Below are positions 44,828-54,850 of a DNA stretch of 64,000 bases, piece by piece. Numbering within the stretch: position 1 is the stretch's first letter; each line of letters opens with the position of its first letter. The translations under genes and the position numbers were made by a program. Source of the DNA: Spirometra erinaceieuropaei. Lineage: Eukaryota; Platyhelminthes; Cestoda; Diphyllobothriidea; Diphyllobothriidae. The notes below the pieces were generated by a model that did no database searches, had not been told where the DNA came from, and saw only the letters and a list, made by a program, of their open reading frames with translations. Where the stretch lies: the NCBI GenBank assembly GCA_902702965.1, contig CACRXP010000312.1:581866-645865 (forward strand), written 5' to 3'.

Positions 44828-46508
44828 TCAACCTAAATCTGATACATTAATACGTAATCGCGTTATCTTCGTCCTTTTTGGCAGATAATGTACGCGGTTG
44901 AGTGTACCAGTCAAGGACCAACTTTCGAGCACCAGTCTGGCCATCTTCACCTTGGCTCGACCAATTATCCTGGCTTGCTCAAAGGCAAATTTGTGATTCA
45001 GTTCTCGTATATGGCCATAGACCAAAGACAGCTTGTCCTTGCGGTTGATTGCAAGTTGGTGTTCGTGCAATCTTGTACCGAGGTGTTTGCCCGTTTCACC
45101 AACATACCTTGCATTGCAATTTAGGCATGGTATGCTATAGACCACCGCCGACTGTTCTGCTGTTTGTAGCGGATCTTTGGGCCTCATGATTAGCTGTCTG
45201 ATGGTGCATTCTGGTTTATGAGCCACGTCAATCCCAAAAGGTTTCTGGATGCTTGCCGTTAACTCTGATACGTTCTTCACATAGGGTATTGAGAGCCAGA
45301 ATTTGGGCTTTCCTCCACTCGACCGCTGAAAATGAGGCTTTTTGAGTCAATTGCGTATGAAGGACTTCGGGTAGCCGTTGGCTTTAAAAAGGCCCTGTAA
45401 GTAATTCATCTCATTGTCAATTCATCCCATTGTCGTCGCTACAGTGTGTTTGAACACGTTGAAAGAGAGTTCTGACACAACAGGGTGGTTGCTTCGGAAG
45501 TGGAGGATGCGCCTGGTATTTGTTGCCTTACGGTAAACCGTTGTCCTTAGCTTCCCGTCTGTCAATCCCGTAACTTGTACTTCCAGGAAGGGCAACTGAT
45601 TGTTTACTTCCTCTTCCCTAGTAAACTGAATGTCGGGAAAGATTGAGTTCAACAATGCCTTGAAAGCCTTCACCTCGCTCATCTTGATTACAACGAACGT
45701 GTCGTCGACGTATCTGTCCCAGAACTTCGGGGGGTACGAGCTGAAGACCTGCTGCTCGAGTCTCTGCAAAACTGCTTCGGCAATTAGTGCAGACAGAGGC
45801 GAGCCCATCGGTGTCCCCTTCTTTTGCTCGTAGACTTGGCCGTTAAATTTAAAGAAGGTCTTAAGACACAGTTCTAGGAGCTCGATGATGTGTGCTTTTT
45901 TGAGATGTTGGTCGGTCTCTTCATACTTTTCCCGGAGAAAGCCATCAATAGTGTCGATAGCCAGCGCATGTGGGATGGAGGTGAATAATGAGATCACGTC
46001 GAATGACACCATCACCTCATCTGCCTCCACCTCGAGATATTTGATGCGCATCAAGAACTCTTAGGCCGACTTCACTGTACACTCCAAATTCTTGGTAAGA
46101 TAAACAAAGTCGCTGGTACAGCCACTTTGACAGCCCAAAGGTTAGAGTACCATGTAAGGAGACGATGGGTCGTAGCGGCACCCCCTGCTTGTGGACCTTT
46201 GGTAGGCCGTAGAAGCGCGGCATCGCGGTATCACTGGCTTTTGCGGCCAACGCTTCCCTTCTCGTAAGAGCTCCCGCCTTCCTCAGCTTGCCCATCGTAT
46301 TTTTTATGCTGTTTACGCTCTTCTTAATCTCGCTGACGGTCGATGGCGCATAAGCTTCCTTGTCCATCAAGAGGTTGCCTAGTTTAGTGCAGTACTCAGC
46401 CTTATCCATGACGATAGTCGAGCACCCCTTGTCGGCGGGCAGGGTGACGATATCCTTCATTTTTCGTATCTTCAGAAGTTCTCGATCTTCTGCTTTAGAA
46501 ATCTCCAT
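44828..46508 (-). pseudogene. PLE copy C: RT + GIY-YIG endonuclease, frameshifted
   Basis: Three minus-strand frames carry consecutive parts. 46,508 to about 46,070 has the N-terminal conserved LPADKGCSTIVMDKAEY and FYGLPKVHKQGVPLRPIVS. 46,054-45,422 has motif A VSFDVISLFTSIP, motif B GTPMGSPLSALIAEAVLQ, motif C RYVDDTFVV, LPFLEVQV and the SNHPVVSE region. 45,280-44,828 has IDVAHKPECTIRQ, the nuclease AVVYSIPCLNC...RYVGETGKHLGTRLHEH and the tail IIGRAKVKMARLVLESW. RT motifs A-C and the nuclease motif are intact, but frame breaks near 46,060-46,130 and 45,281-45,421 disable it. It is more complete at the N-terminus than copies A and B. Confidence 0.92.
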
Positions 46509-46526
46509 CTGCCGTTTGTGTTCGAG

Positions 46527-46936
46527 GAGTAAGTTCGATGAACACGCGAAGCTGAATTCTGCTCACCTGTACAGCAGCGACCGATCTTTTCACCGGGTGA
46601 CGTGGGACGGGGAAGCCGCACTTTGATTTGACCACAATTAAGCCGACCCCAAATGGAACAACGATCACGGAGGCCTGTCAGAGGTCAGCCCGGGTCGGTC
46701 TAAGCCAGTCAGCGGCATACAGACAGGTCAGTGTTCGTGCGTCCACACGGCCATAATACGAGGCAAGCGGCAATACTGATCAACTCCAGACCCGCAAGTG
46801 CAACAATTACGCTACTCGGATGATGAAAACGAGGAAGTTTCCGAAACGTGAGTTCGAATACAGTATGGTATTTTTTTCGACCTCTCTATGCGTGTCTTCT
46901 TCGGGAGATGATGAATGCGATATATATTTATATATT
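46527..46936 (+). mobile_element. Plus-sense P1 end on the 5' side of copy C (contains H8)
   Basis: Beyond the N-terminal side of copy C lies sequence ending in a plus-sense hammerhead-like motif (46,812-46,853) and then a (TA)n tract (46,918-46,936), the order expected of a P1 3' end. It therefore points away from the copy C body, as in copy B. Its coding portion is not readable, so the boundary with copy C is uncertain. Confidence 0.45.
46812..46853 (+). ncRNA. Hammerhead ribozyme-like motif (H8)
   Basis: CGGATGA (one change from CTGATGA), T, helix II GAAAAC/GTTTCC (five of six pairs) around GAGGAA, GAAA, CGTGAG. The cleavage triplet GTG is not a permitted NUH, so it is probably inactive. 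Confidence 0.5.
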
Positions 46937-47157
46937 CATTGATATTTTGACAGATTTTGAATAATTCATATTGACCCAACTGTGAAAAAAACTCGGCGCC
47001 TAGGTGGGATTCGAACCCACGCAGTAAGGGGAAGGCTTTAGCGCAGCCAACGCTCTAACCACTTGAACTACGAGGCCTCGCCGGACAACACGAGTTTAAT
47101 CACATTTGGGTCAAGTTACCCGCCCAACCTACTGCAACGTCTGGAATCCACCAAATC
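46936..47157 (-). repeat. SINE-2 copy 1 (tRNA-Ser-like head)
   Basis: Minus-oriented. The tRNA-like part spans 46,996-47,078 (GGATTCGAACCCACG is the complement of the B box). The tail CAGATTTTGAATAATTCATA lies to the left. A 5' flank shared with copy 3 (CACATTTGGGTCAAGTTACC) runs to 47,157. The two Cys-to-Thr style mismatches against copy 3 in the acceptor region suggest it is old. Confidence 0.75.
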
Positions 47158-47238
47158 TGATACAGAAAGTTGACTGCCCAAGCAGGATTTCCTAAGTAAT
47201 TCACCTAGAATCCGCCGGATGACTACCCGGCTTGCGTA

Positions 47239-47398
47239 ATTCATTGATATTTTGGCAGATTTTGAATAATTCATATTGACCCAACTGTGAAAACTCGGCG
47301 CCTTGGTGGGATTCGAACCCACGCAGTAAGGGGAAGGCTTTAGCGCAGCCAACGCTCTAACCACCTGAGCTACGAGGCCCCATCGGACGACGCGAGTT
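47239..47398 (-). repeat. SINE-2 copy 2
   Basis: Minus-oriented, same tail and tRNA-like head (47,297-47,379). Its upstream flank is cut at about 47,398, where copy 3 begins in the opposite orientation. Confidence 0.75.
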
Positions 47399-47590
47399 TG
47401 GTGGATTCCAGACGTTGCAGAAGATTGGGCAGGTAACTTGACCCAAATGTGATTAAACTCGTGTCGAACGGCGGGGCCTCGTAGCTCAGGTGGTTAGAGC
47501 GTTGGCTGCGCTAAAGCCTTCCCCTTACTGCGTGGGTTCGAATCCCACCGAGGCGCCGAGTTTTTCAAAGTTGGATCAACATGAATATGT
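47399..47590 (+). repeat. SINE-2 copy 3, with a foldable tRNA-like unit
   Basis: The unit 47,476-47,554 folds as a class II tRNA: acceptor GCCTCG/CGAGGC (6 bp), D stem GCTC/GAGC, stem GGCT/AGCC with loop GCGCTAA (anticodon position GCT, as in tRNA-Ser), a 13-nt variable region, and a perfect T arm GTGGG/CCCAC with loop TTCGAAT. A and B boxes are intact. Position 33 is C instead of the universal T, and the unit is embedded in a repeated flank and tail, so I call a SINE rather than a working tRNA gene. The tail is truncated. Confidence 0.7.
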
Positions 47591-47606
47591 ATATATGTAC
47601 AATTGA

Positions 47607-47790
47607 GATGGAGCCGACAAAGTCAAGGGAGACCGGAATTGCCTTTTCTGGTTTATAAGCCGTCATCAGCCAGTCATACCCAACCCCAAGTGTTGATCTC
47701 TTTAAATTCGAACCAGGGATCTTTGGACATGTAGTTTGACGCTTTACCATTGAGCCACGGGCCCGTTGTCTTGTCGGTTGTGATCGGGTT
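47607..47790 (-). repeat. SINE-1 copy g
   Basis: Minus-oriented full-length unit: tail GACAAAGTCAAGGGAGACCG, body, TTCGAACCAGGGATCTTTGG (B box complement) and TTGAGCCACGGGCCCG (A box complement), then CTTGTCGGTTGTGATCGGG. Confidence 0.8.
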
Positions 47791-48128
47791 GTGACCGGTC
47801 TCCCTTGTCTTTGTCGGCTTTATCTCATCTATGTCTACTACTAGTCGCTGTGCGACTGCCTTCCAGGGTTCTAGTATGAGCCCCAAGGCACAACGGAACG
47901 AACGTGTTCCGTAACCTGATCGGTAAGCGCCCACTATCATAAGTAATATTCCCGATCACAACCGACAGGACGAAGGGCACGTAGATCAATGAAAGAGCGT
48001 CAAACTCCATGACCAAAGATCCCGGGTTCGAATCTCAAGTGATCCACACTTGGGGATGGGTATGACTGGCTGATGGGGGCTAATAAGCCAGAAAAGGCCA
48101 TTCCGATCTCCCTTGTCTTTGTCGGCTT
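47791..48128 (+). repeat. SINE-1 copy h, extended unit
   Basis: Plus-oriented. It begins inside a tail (GGTCTCCCTTGTCTTTGTCG), continues through a linker (AGTCGCTGTGCGACTGCC, CCCCAAGGCACAACGG, GTTCCGTAACCTGATCGG) and then a full second unit with B box GGTTCGAATCTC and tail. So SINE-1 units can be joined in tandem through this ~150-bp linker. Confidence 0.75.
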
Positions 48129-48479
48129 TTTGCTCTTGATGCTGCCGATTTATTCACCTTTGTATTTCACGTCGTGTTATAATCGCGCTCAATGCACGGA
48201 CACTGACCACCCTTTTGCCACTGACTGACATTGACCTAATCAAGGTTAAATTATGTCTTCTTTGAAGTCGACATTTTTGTAGCCAAGTCAGCGTGCCTGT
48301 TGGCTTCCCACGGAGTTTGATGTTTTTGTGAGTTTTTTTCAGCCACGCGGATGCACCTGAGGAAAAATGCTATGCATTTGGCGTGAATTCAGACCACCAC
48401 CTGTCCTCTTTTCGGTGAACCTCAGATTTGGGTTTTGCACAAGCGCCTGACACAGCTGACTTCAAGTTTGCACTTTACG

Positions 48480-49620
48480 CCTGGTATTCCGGGCGCAGGT
48501 CCATAGCTCGGTCGATCTTGGCAATTAAGGATCAATGCCCGAGTACTAGTCTGGCTATCTTTTTGGCCTGGCCGGTCATCTCCACTTTCTATGGTCTACC
48601 CGAGGTTCTTAAGCTGGAAGTGTCCTACGTGCTGTTGTCTGTTTTCAGGACATCCCGACTCTTTTGCTGTAGAAATAGCTAAAATGGCGACTTTTTTCCA
48701 CGTCGAGGATTTGCAGTGAGTATTGAATTCGACATAAAAGAGTGGGTATGCATCCAACATCTCGAAGTAGACGCAAATGAGGTAATAGCTTAATTTGGCG
48801 TCATTTTCATATTCATCTCTTTCCTACACGTATCAGTAATCGATGCTGTCGACGGTTTCCTCCGCATAAACTACGAGGAGAACGATCAACAGCACTAGTG
48901 AGGGCAAATCCTCGAGCAAGCGTCGAGTGAAAAGACGACGACCTCAAGATAAAAAACCCGAAATCTGGAGGGTTACTCCTTATATTAAGGGAGTATTCGA
49001 GGTGTTGGTGGAAACCGGACGGAAACTGTAGACCTGCCTCCATGACAAGCTCTCCGAAACGTCGTCATTGCAATTCTTCCGATCGGCTGTGCACTTCTTT
49101 TACCTCGTGGTACATTCTTCATATTCAGCGGCGCAGATGCGGCAAAGCCAGCGTGCTTCTTGACCGTCGCCTCGACCGCCGGCAGATTCATAAATCGTTC
49201 TCTCTCGTCCGAGGGCGCGTCGGTGGGACAGTGTGTCGTGCGAACGCGAGAACTCCGGTTTGCGCCGCCTCGCCTATCCGCGTCCTCAAATCATTCAAGT
49301 GACGCTGTCTGAACTGCTTGAAACCGTATGCGAAGGGTCCAGAAGGGGTAGGGGTTTCGTCTATTCGTCGGTAAGGCAATTTCGGATATCAACCTGGCTA
49401 TCTTATCGTTGGCATCGACTGGAAACCCTCACTTTCTCATAGGCGTATCCGTGGTTTTGCAGTTCTGTTGGACAATAGGCCGGAGAGAAATCAGGTTCTC
49501 GGTCAAGTTTAAGTTGATTTTCGTGCGTTTCTTGGTCTTTCCTCTACCATACCTTGCGTCATATCTGTGGCACACGGCTTACTGTTCAGACTCTTGAATC
49601 CTATGATCTGATTTTCAAGG
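48480..49620. pseudogene. PLE mosaic E: inverted tail, broken RT body, second tail
   Basis: 48,480-48,600 is minus-sense nuclease tail (GQAKKIARLVL, then IAKIDRAMDLRPEYQA, matching RAKVKMARLVL and SINRSIDLPAPYEA). From 48,586 the plus strand reads RT: FYGLPEVLKLEV, then around 48,768 VDANEVIA with a stop and a relic of motif A, IDAVDGFLRINYEENDQ. After a deletion comes KPEIWRVTPYIKGVFEVL (about 48,955-49,008). 49,390-49,620 is again minus-sense nuclease sequence, recognisable by comparison with 44,880-45,130. Several insertions, deletions or rearrangements must have occurred. It is clearly dead. Confidence 0.65.
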
Positions 49621-52184
49621 AGTGATATTGTTTAACGAGTCATAGCATCCCCGAAAATTTTAAGGATTTCTGTCATCGGTCCTGACATCTAGAATCAGAG
49701 CTCTGAGGTTCCCTTGCTCTTCGCTCAAAGAGCGGTTTACTGAGTACGAAGGACCTCGAGTGACTGTTGGCTTTTCGCATAGCTTTTTGGTTTTCCACAG
49801 CTTGATATACATCAAGCTACTCCACACGAAATACTCGTCTTTCTCTTTGCAGAAAATGATAATCGTATAGAATATATTGTGGACTGGAACTATCGACTCT
49901 CATATTATCGGTTAGGTTTGAAACTGATGGTTTACTGAGTTCCAAACATAAGAATTCACGAAATAAATATTTGCAAAGTTCTGGAGAATAACGTGGTAAG
50001 TCTGAGGAGACCCAATAGGAATAATTATTACTGGATTACTGTCCTATTCCTATATAATATGCACGGAAGCCTAATTAAATTGAGAAGAATATTTGAAGCA
50101 TCGCCTCCTTAAACACATTCGGCATAATACATCGAAACTATCCGACCATATAGCCGAAAGAACGTATAAATCAGTGTTGCAAGTTATAAATAACTTTGCT
50201 CAAGTTTCCCCCGTAAAGCTTCATACAGACATCTAGATAATCATTTTCGCGTTTGCCACGACAGCTCTCACAAAAGCAACCCGATGCTAGGCAAGAACTC
50301 CAAAACCTGAGTAACAAAAACTTCAGGGAGTAAGTAAATTAGCCTGACAGTTTTCTGTGCAGTCAATTACCAAAGCATTATCACGTAACTCCGCCCACTG
50401 CAGTGCGTCTCTCTGTGCGGAGCTGTCTCCATGCCTAACGTCAGAGAAATGACTAATCGTCATACGTTCCTTGTCAGAGGAAAATTCAGCCACATGAACC
50501 GCCATCATTTATTTACATTGTCCACAGCGGGGTGGGGATTTACGCAAACACACTGGGCAATGCTTGTGTTACAGTCGCATGATCAGTAGGTGTTTTGATT
50601 TGTCGGACGTTTCTTACAAAATTCTAATCCGAATTTAGTGGCAAATTACTTACTGGCACCTACGTGCCTCTTTCCTATCCTGAAATATCACAGCAGTTTC
50701 CAAAGAAGATAGGTTTTTTTTTAAAAAAAAGCATCAGGCCACATTTTAGCTACTCTCCGGTTGGCACATTGTCTTTCCTGTTGCAGTTGAGGCTGCTCGA
50801 TAAATCGGTTTTAAAATACCTATTCTGTGTAAAATGGAACAAGGTTTCAAATTTTGCCAACCCGCTAACGTTGGCTAAATCCCGGCAAGCCCGTTGAATA
50901 AAAGTAATTAAATATATGAGAGAAGCAATAGGACACTCATCCTCGAAATAGGTTGGAGTACACTGTACCAATGGTATATTCCATTCCTGAGATAATTTAA
51001 AATAAAAAAACTTATTTTCCGAATTGGAGGAAATTATAAGCAACTTGCTGTATCAGCTTATCCTACAATCATTCTTTTCTGATCCTCACTGGACTCTAAT
51101 TTAATATTACTGAGTGGGAGCATGGGCAACGATATCAAAATGAACGTCTAGATGTTATGCATAACACATTCCCAAAATAACCTCAAGGCAATTATTGATT
51201 TGAAACTGCATCCAAACCAACGTCTTAGAAACCAGGCGATAATTAATCTCTGCTATAATCTGACATCGGATTCTTGCAAGAGACAGAAATAGCAGATCCG
51301 TAGGAATCTACAAGGGACTAAACAACCGGTGCGAGTCTCATTCGCCCTTAAATGATTAGTCACCTAATGCTGGGACGCGGCTTTTTCCTGCTTCACATGA
51401 CCTGTCTACCTCGTATCTAAACAATTTTAGCAGAAAAACAACCCACAAGGCGCCGATCTGACTGTTTGGCGTGGAAGATATATGCGTTTCTGCCTTCATA
51501 GAATTGCATGTATCACATCGGCAATGGCGACTCCGGAGCAGGGCATCAAAAACGTATTTGGGTATACAAGACGTGCATGCTGTAAAAGACCGCTTTTATT
51601 AAAAAGTATCCATCTTCGAACGATGACTTTTTGAAACGTGCATGCCTTTGATCTGAAAACACTTCAATGATCGCATAAGCGAGGCAGTTCTGCACGCCAC
51701 AAACCCAGGCCTATTTCACACGATTTCAAGGCTATAAGTAGTGGCTGCGGCTTTCACAATGACTTATTAATTTGGAGGAGTAATGCTTCATGTGGGCAGT
51801 TAAAATATGATGCAGACAATGCTGAAGGAAATGGGTCATTAACCGAATTCTCATGTTCCGGAATGCTGACGTAGACAATACATGATGATTTGTTCGACCC
51901 ATTTGCGAAATATGTGGCGGTTCAGGTACTTAGGGCGTTGGGTGTATATAAGACTTACCATTTCTGTTCTTCGTTTTCGATTCCACTATGGCCATCTGCT
52001 TTTCCATAATTCAGTTAAACGAGCAGCTTAAGTTTACAAGGGGACGGGACATGGACATATGTACCGTGCTTTTAGCATTACGGGTTTTTATAATTTTTTC
52101 ACGATGTACTACGGTAAATGGCTTTATTAAAAAACAAACGCATTCTTAAAGTAGACAGCAAATTCAGAGAACGAAAATCCGCAA
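49621..52184. other. AT-rich intergenic DNA, nothing recognised
   Basis: No motif-bearing frame, RNA gene or repeat recognised. Confidence 0.5.
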
Positions 52185-52352
52185 TGATCGCTTCCGGCTT
52201 GTTGGTCGTCGGCAGTCAGTCATTCGCAAACCTAGATGCAAACAACCCTGGCTCGAACACAAGATCTGCGAGTATTGGATATTAGGTGGTCCAAAGGTCC
52301 GCTACCGCAACACGGACCCATTGTCCTGTGGGAAGACATCGGGGATATTAGT
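52185..52352 (-). repeat. SINE-1 copy i, old
   Basis: Minus-oriented and heavily diverged: CCGGCTTGTTGGTCGTCGGC, CAGTCAGTCATTCGC, CCTGGCTCGAACACAAGATC (B box region), ACACGGACCCATTGTCCTGT and GGGGATATTAG follow the order of copy g. Confidence 0.5.
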
Positions 52353-52699
52353 TAGACGTATGGTCGTAGATTGGGGTTTTTTGATACCTGTAAGTTATGT
52401 GGTAGATTGGGTGATAATCCCAGGTCATACCCTCAGGAAGTTAAGCGTGGCCGAATGTCGACGTCCAGCAGTCCAAGAATGGCCATTCTAATGTCCTTTG
52501 ATAGTCTGTTCGATCCCTTCTCCACAAACATTACTGCGGCCAGCGGAAGCTCTAGATTGTGTTCAAAGACACGAAGGAACAACCACGTCCATTGAAATCT
52601 GAAGCCCTCTTACCAAAGTTATTTCATTATCTACCACATCCGCCCGTTCTAATATCCTGTCGTACATGCTGGTCTGCTGGTCTGCTTGCCAGTCATGAA

Positions 52700-53312
52700 G
52701 CCCACGAACTTCACCTGCTTCTTCGGAGCGGAATACATCCGCCGTACAACGAGAATCCTGGTAGAGAGGATGCGTGAGGATATGCCTGCCTGGCTAAACA
52801 GATAGGAGACCCGATCGATTTCGAGTCTATATTCTCGCACATTTAATCGATACGGATCACCGAGTCGATGCCAAGAAAGCAGTTAAGGTTGTTCATCGGA
52901 CACCAACATGCTTCTCTAAAGGCCTACGCCAACCGATGCTAGCAACGGCCTAGGCAGTGGCTATAGGGCTAGCGAATCCGGTGTTATGCTGTCAGAAAAG
53001 TCTGATACATGCGCCCTCTCTGCTATGGTCAAAGCCAACCTCGAATTATGATGGCAAGCCGCCTCAAATCCCTAATTTCAGTGGTGGTACTCCGTGTACT
53101 CAATCGAAGAACTTCACTAAAATTCTCTCTTACCCCCCTCACCTAGTTCTAAGGTCCAAAACCCGCCAACCTCGTCATGCGGGCGGCGCGGGAAAGATGA
53201 GTGTTAATGACTTCAAAGCGCTTCAAACACTCATAAACACTGCTAATTTCACACATTTTTATTCCTTCATGAAACTTTATTGTCCTGATGAAGAATTACT
53301 GAAAACAAATGT
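52700..53312 (+). mobile_element. P2 Penelope-like element 3' part (copy P2b)
   Basis: From about 52,712 the plus strand reads FTCFFGAEYIRRTTRILVER followed by MREDMPAWLNR and a stop. This is the same nuclease as P2a with Gly of YIG changed to Arg and the catalytic-region His to Asp. After frame breaks it continues IDTDHRVDAKKAVKVVHR and FSKGLRQPML, then the 3' region with CCTCGTCATGCGGGCGGCG. The copy ends with CCTGATGAAGAATTACTGAA at about 53,287-53,306. The 140-codon frame at 52,957-53,379 runs through this non-coding 3' region and is not a gene. Confidence 0.65.
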
Positions 53313-54850
53313 TATCCAACTTTACTTTTTAAGTGTAAGATGGGAATATTTGCGAAACTTAATGAGAATAGTTTGCTGACATATGGCTTGATAGAAAAGA
53401 GCTCCTATCCTGTGAATTTCCGCAGACCATTTGCTCTAGTTAAGATGCCGTTTTAAAACTTGTGCTGACGAAGAGGTTGGAAGCAACAAGTTCAGTTTTT
53501 TTTATTTCGATTGTAGCAAATCCATATTAAGACCCGTTAATGGAAGTGTGCAACAAACCTTACGCTCCTTGGCAATACAACAAAGCAGGACGCCGATGTC
53601 TAAAATGCCTGAGAAAATCTGCCTACATGGAGAGGTCACTGAACAAACTGAGTGCACCAAATGTGGCGTCGTCTTTAAAGCAATTTAAAAGACTACACGC
53701 TTCGTGCAGTTATTCAGTTAATGAAATAAACAGGCTTGCGTTCTCTGCAAGACATAAAAACCATTTTGAAATGTCAAAACTTCTAAGTTCGATAGCAAAA
53801 AAATACTCCAAAAAATATAGATTTTCATGTATTAGTACATATATAGATACTTTTGGAATAGTTAAGCATAAAATAATTTGTGCACGTTTTCAAACGGTCC
53901 ATGTAGTAAACATCAAAGTCAAAACTGTAGGCGACACGTGCGTGATACTATTTCAAAAATGACTGTCAAATGTTTAAAAAAGGCCACAACTTTCCGAGGA
54001 AATAGTTGAAATTTTTCATACGCTTTCCAGTTCTTTTGCTCAGACTCTTATCGCCCTCAGTGTATAATTAACCACCTTTTTAGTCAGCGGGCTGATTTAA
54101 TGTCCGCTTGCTAATTATAGTTCCCGTTCGCGGTTAATGTTGCAGGTAGTTTTAACAATGACAGATTTACTTTGAAAGGAATATTTTTAATTCTGTAATC
54201 TTCAATTCTGCAGCTTTTAAATGCTTGCTGTGCTTTGTACTTTTTACTTTTAAGAGCTAAAAAAGGCAATCAGACTGTGTAAAATTTATCGAATTTCTGA
54301 AGTTATTGCTATAGCAGGTTAACGTTAAGTGAATTTATGATCTGAAATTGTCGTCTAAAATGTGTATTAGCTGTACTTCAAATGGCATGACATTTGCGTC
54401 CCTTATTTCTTCCCTGGAAAGCTTTTTAGAGCAACCATGCGCAAATTAAAAAACAGATGGACAACATATCAGAGCCTTTTTATTCGTTACCATGGACAAT
54501 GTGATCTCGACAGCCTCCTTAGCCTCTTAGGTTAGTTGCCAAATTAGTACAAAAAAATCTTGTCTTGTTAGTATTGGTTTTCACCCGGAGGAAGTGTTCC
54601 CCGTAATATCTGAAGAATGGCGAAGAAATCAATCATTCTTAAGTCGCATGTCAACAACGCTGAATGCCTTATTAGACTTTTCCAGCCCATCGGAGCAAAC
54701 ATGCGACTAGATTATAAATTATAAACGACATGTTTGTAATTCATTTTACTCCGTTTTTAATGGAAATTATTGTTCTGTAAGGAAAATTATTTATATAAAA
54801 TTTTAAGCAAAGCCCAAATTTTGGGTTATTTTCAATGCTTTTTTTCTGTA
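53313..54850. other. AT-rich DNA with one 140-codon frame
   Basis: The plus-strand frame 53,540-53,962 encodes a Lys/Ser-rich 140-residue product without signal peptide, membrane segment or recognised motif. It is the longest AT-rich frame outside repeats and might be a small gene or exon, but chance is likelier. Nothing else is seen. Confidence 0.3.

Noticed and set aside
46918..46936. TA-rich tracts as an origin or CRISPR-like array
   Set aside because: Simple dinucleotide repeats without spacers or unit structure.
47476..47555. A functional tRNA-Ser(GCT) gene
   Set aside because: The fold is good, but base 33 is C, helix pairs differ from normal tRNA-Ser, and the unit is repeated three times with the same flank and tail, which fits a SINE better.
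49044..49070. CCGAAACGTCGTC as another hammerhead end
   Set aside because: No CTGANGA box or hairpin precedes it, and it lies within the PLE mosaic E.
52957..53379. 140-codon frame as a gene
   Set aside because: It lies in the 3' untranslated region of P2b; the similarity to a frame at 9,795-10,082 is nucleotide homology between P2 copies.
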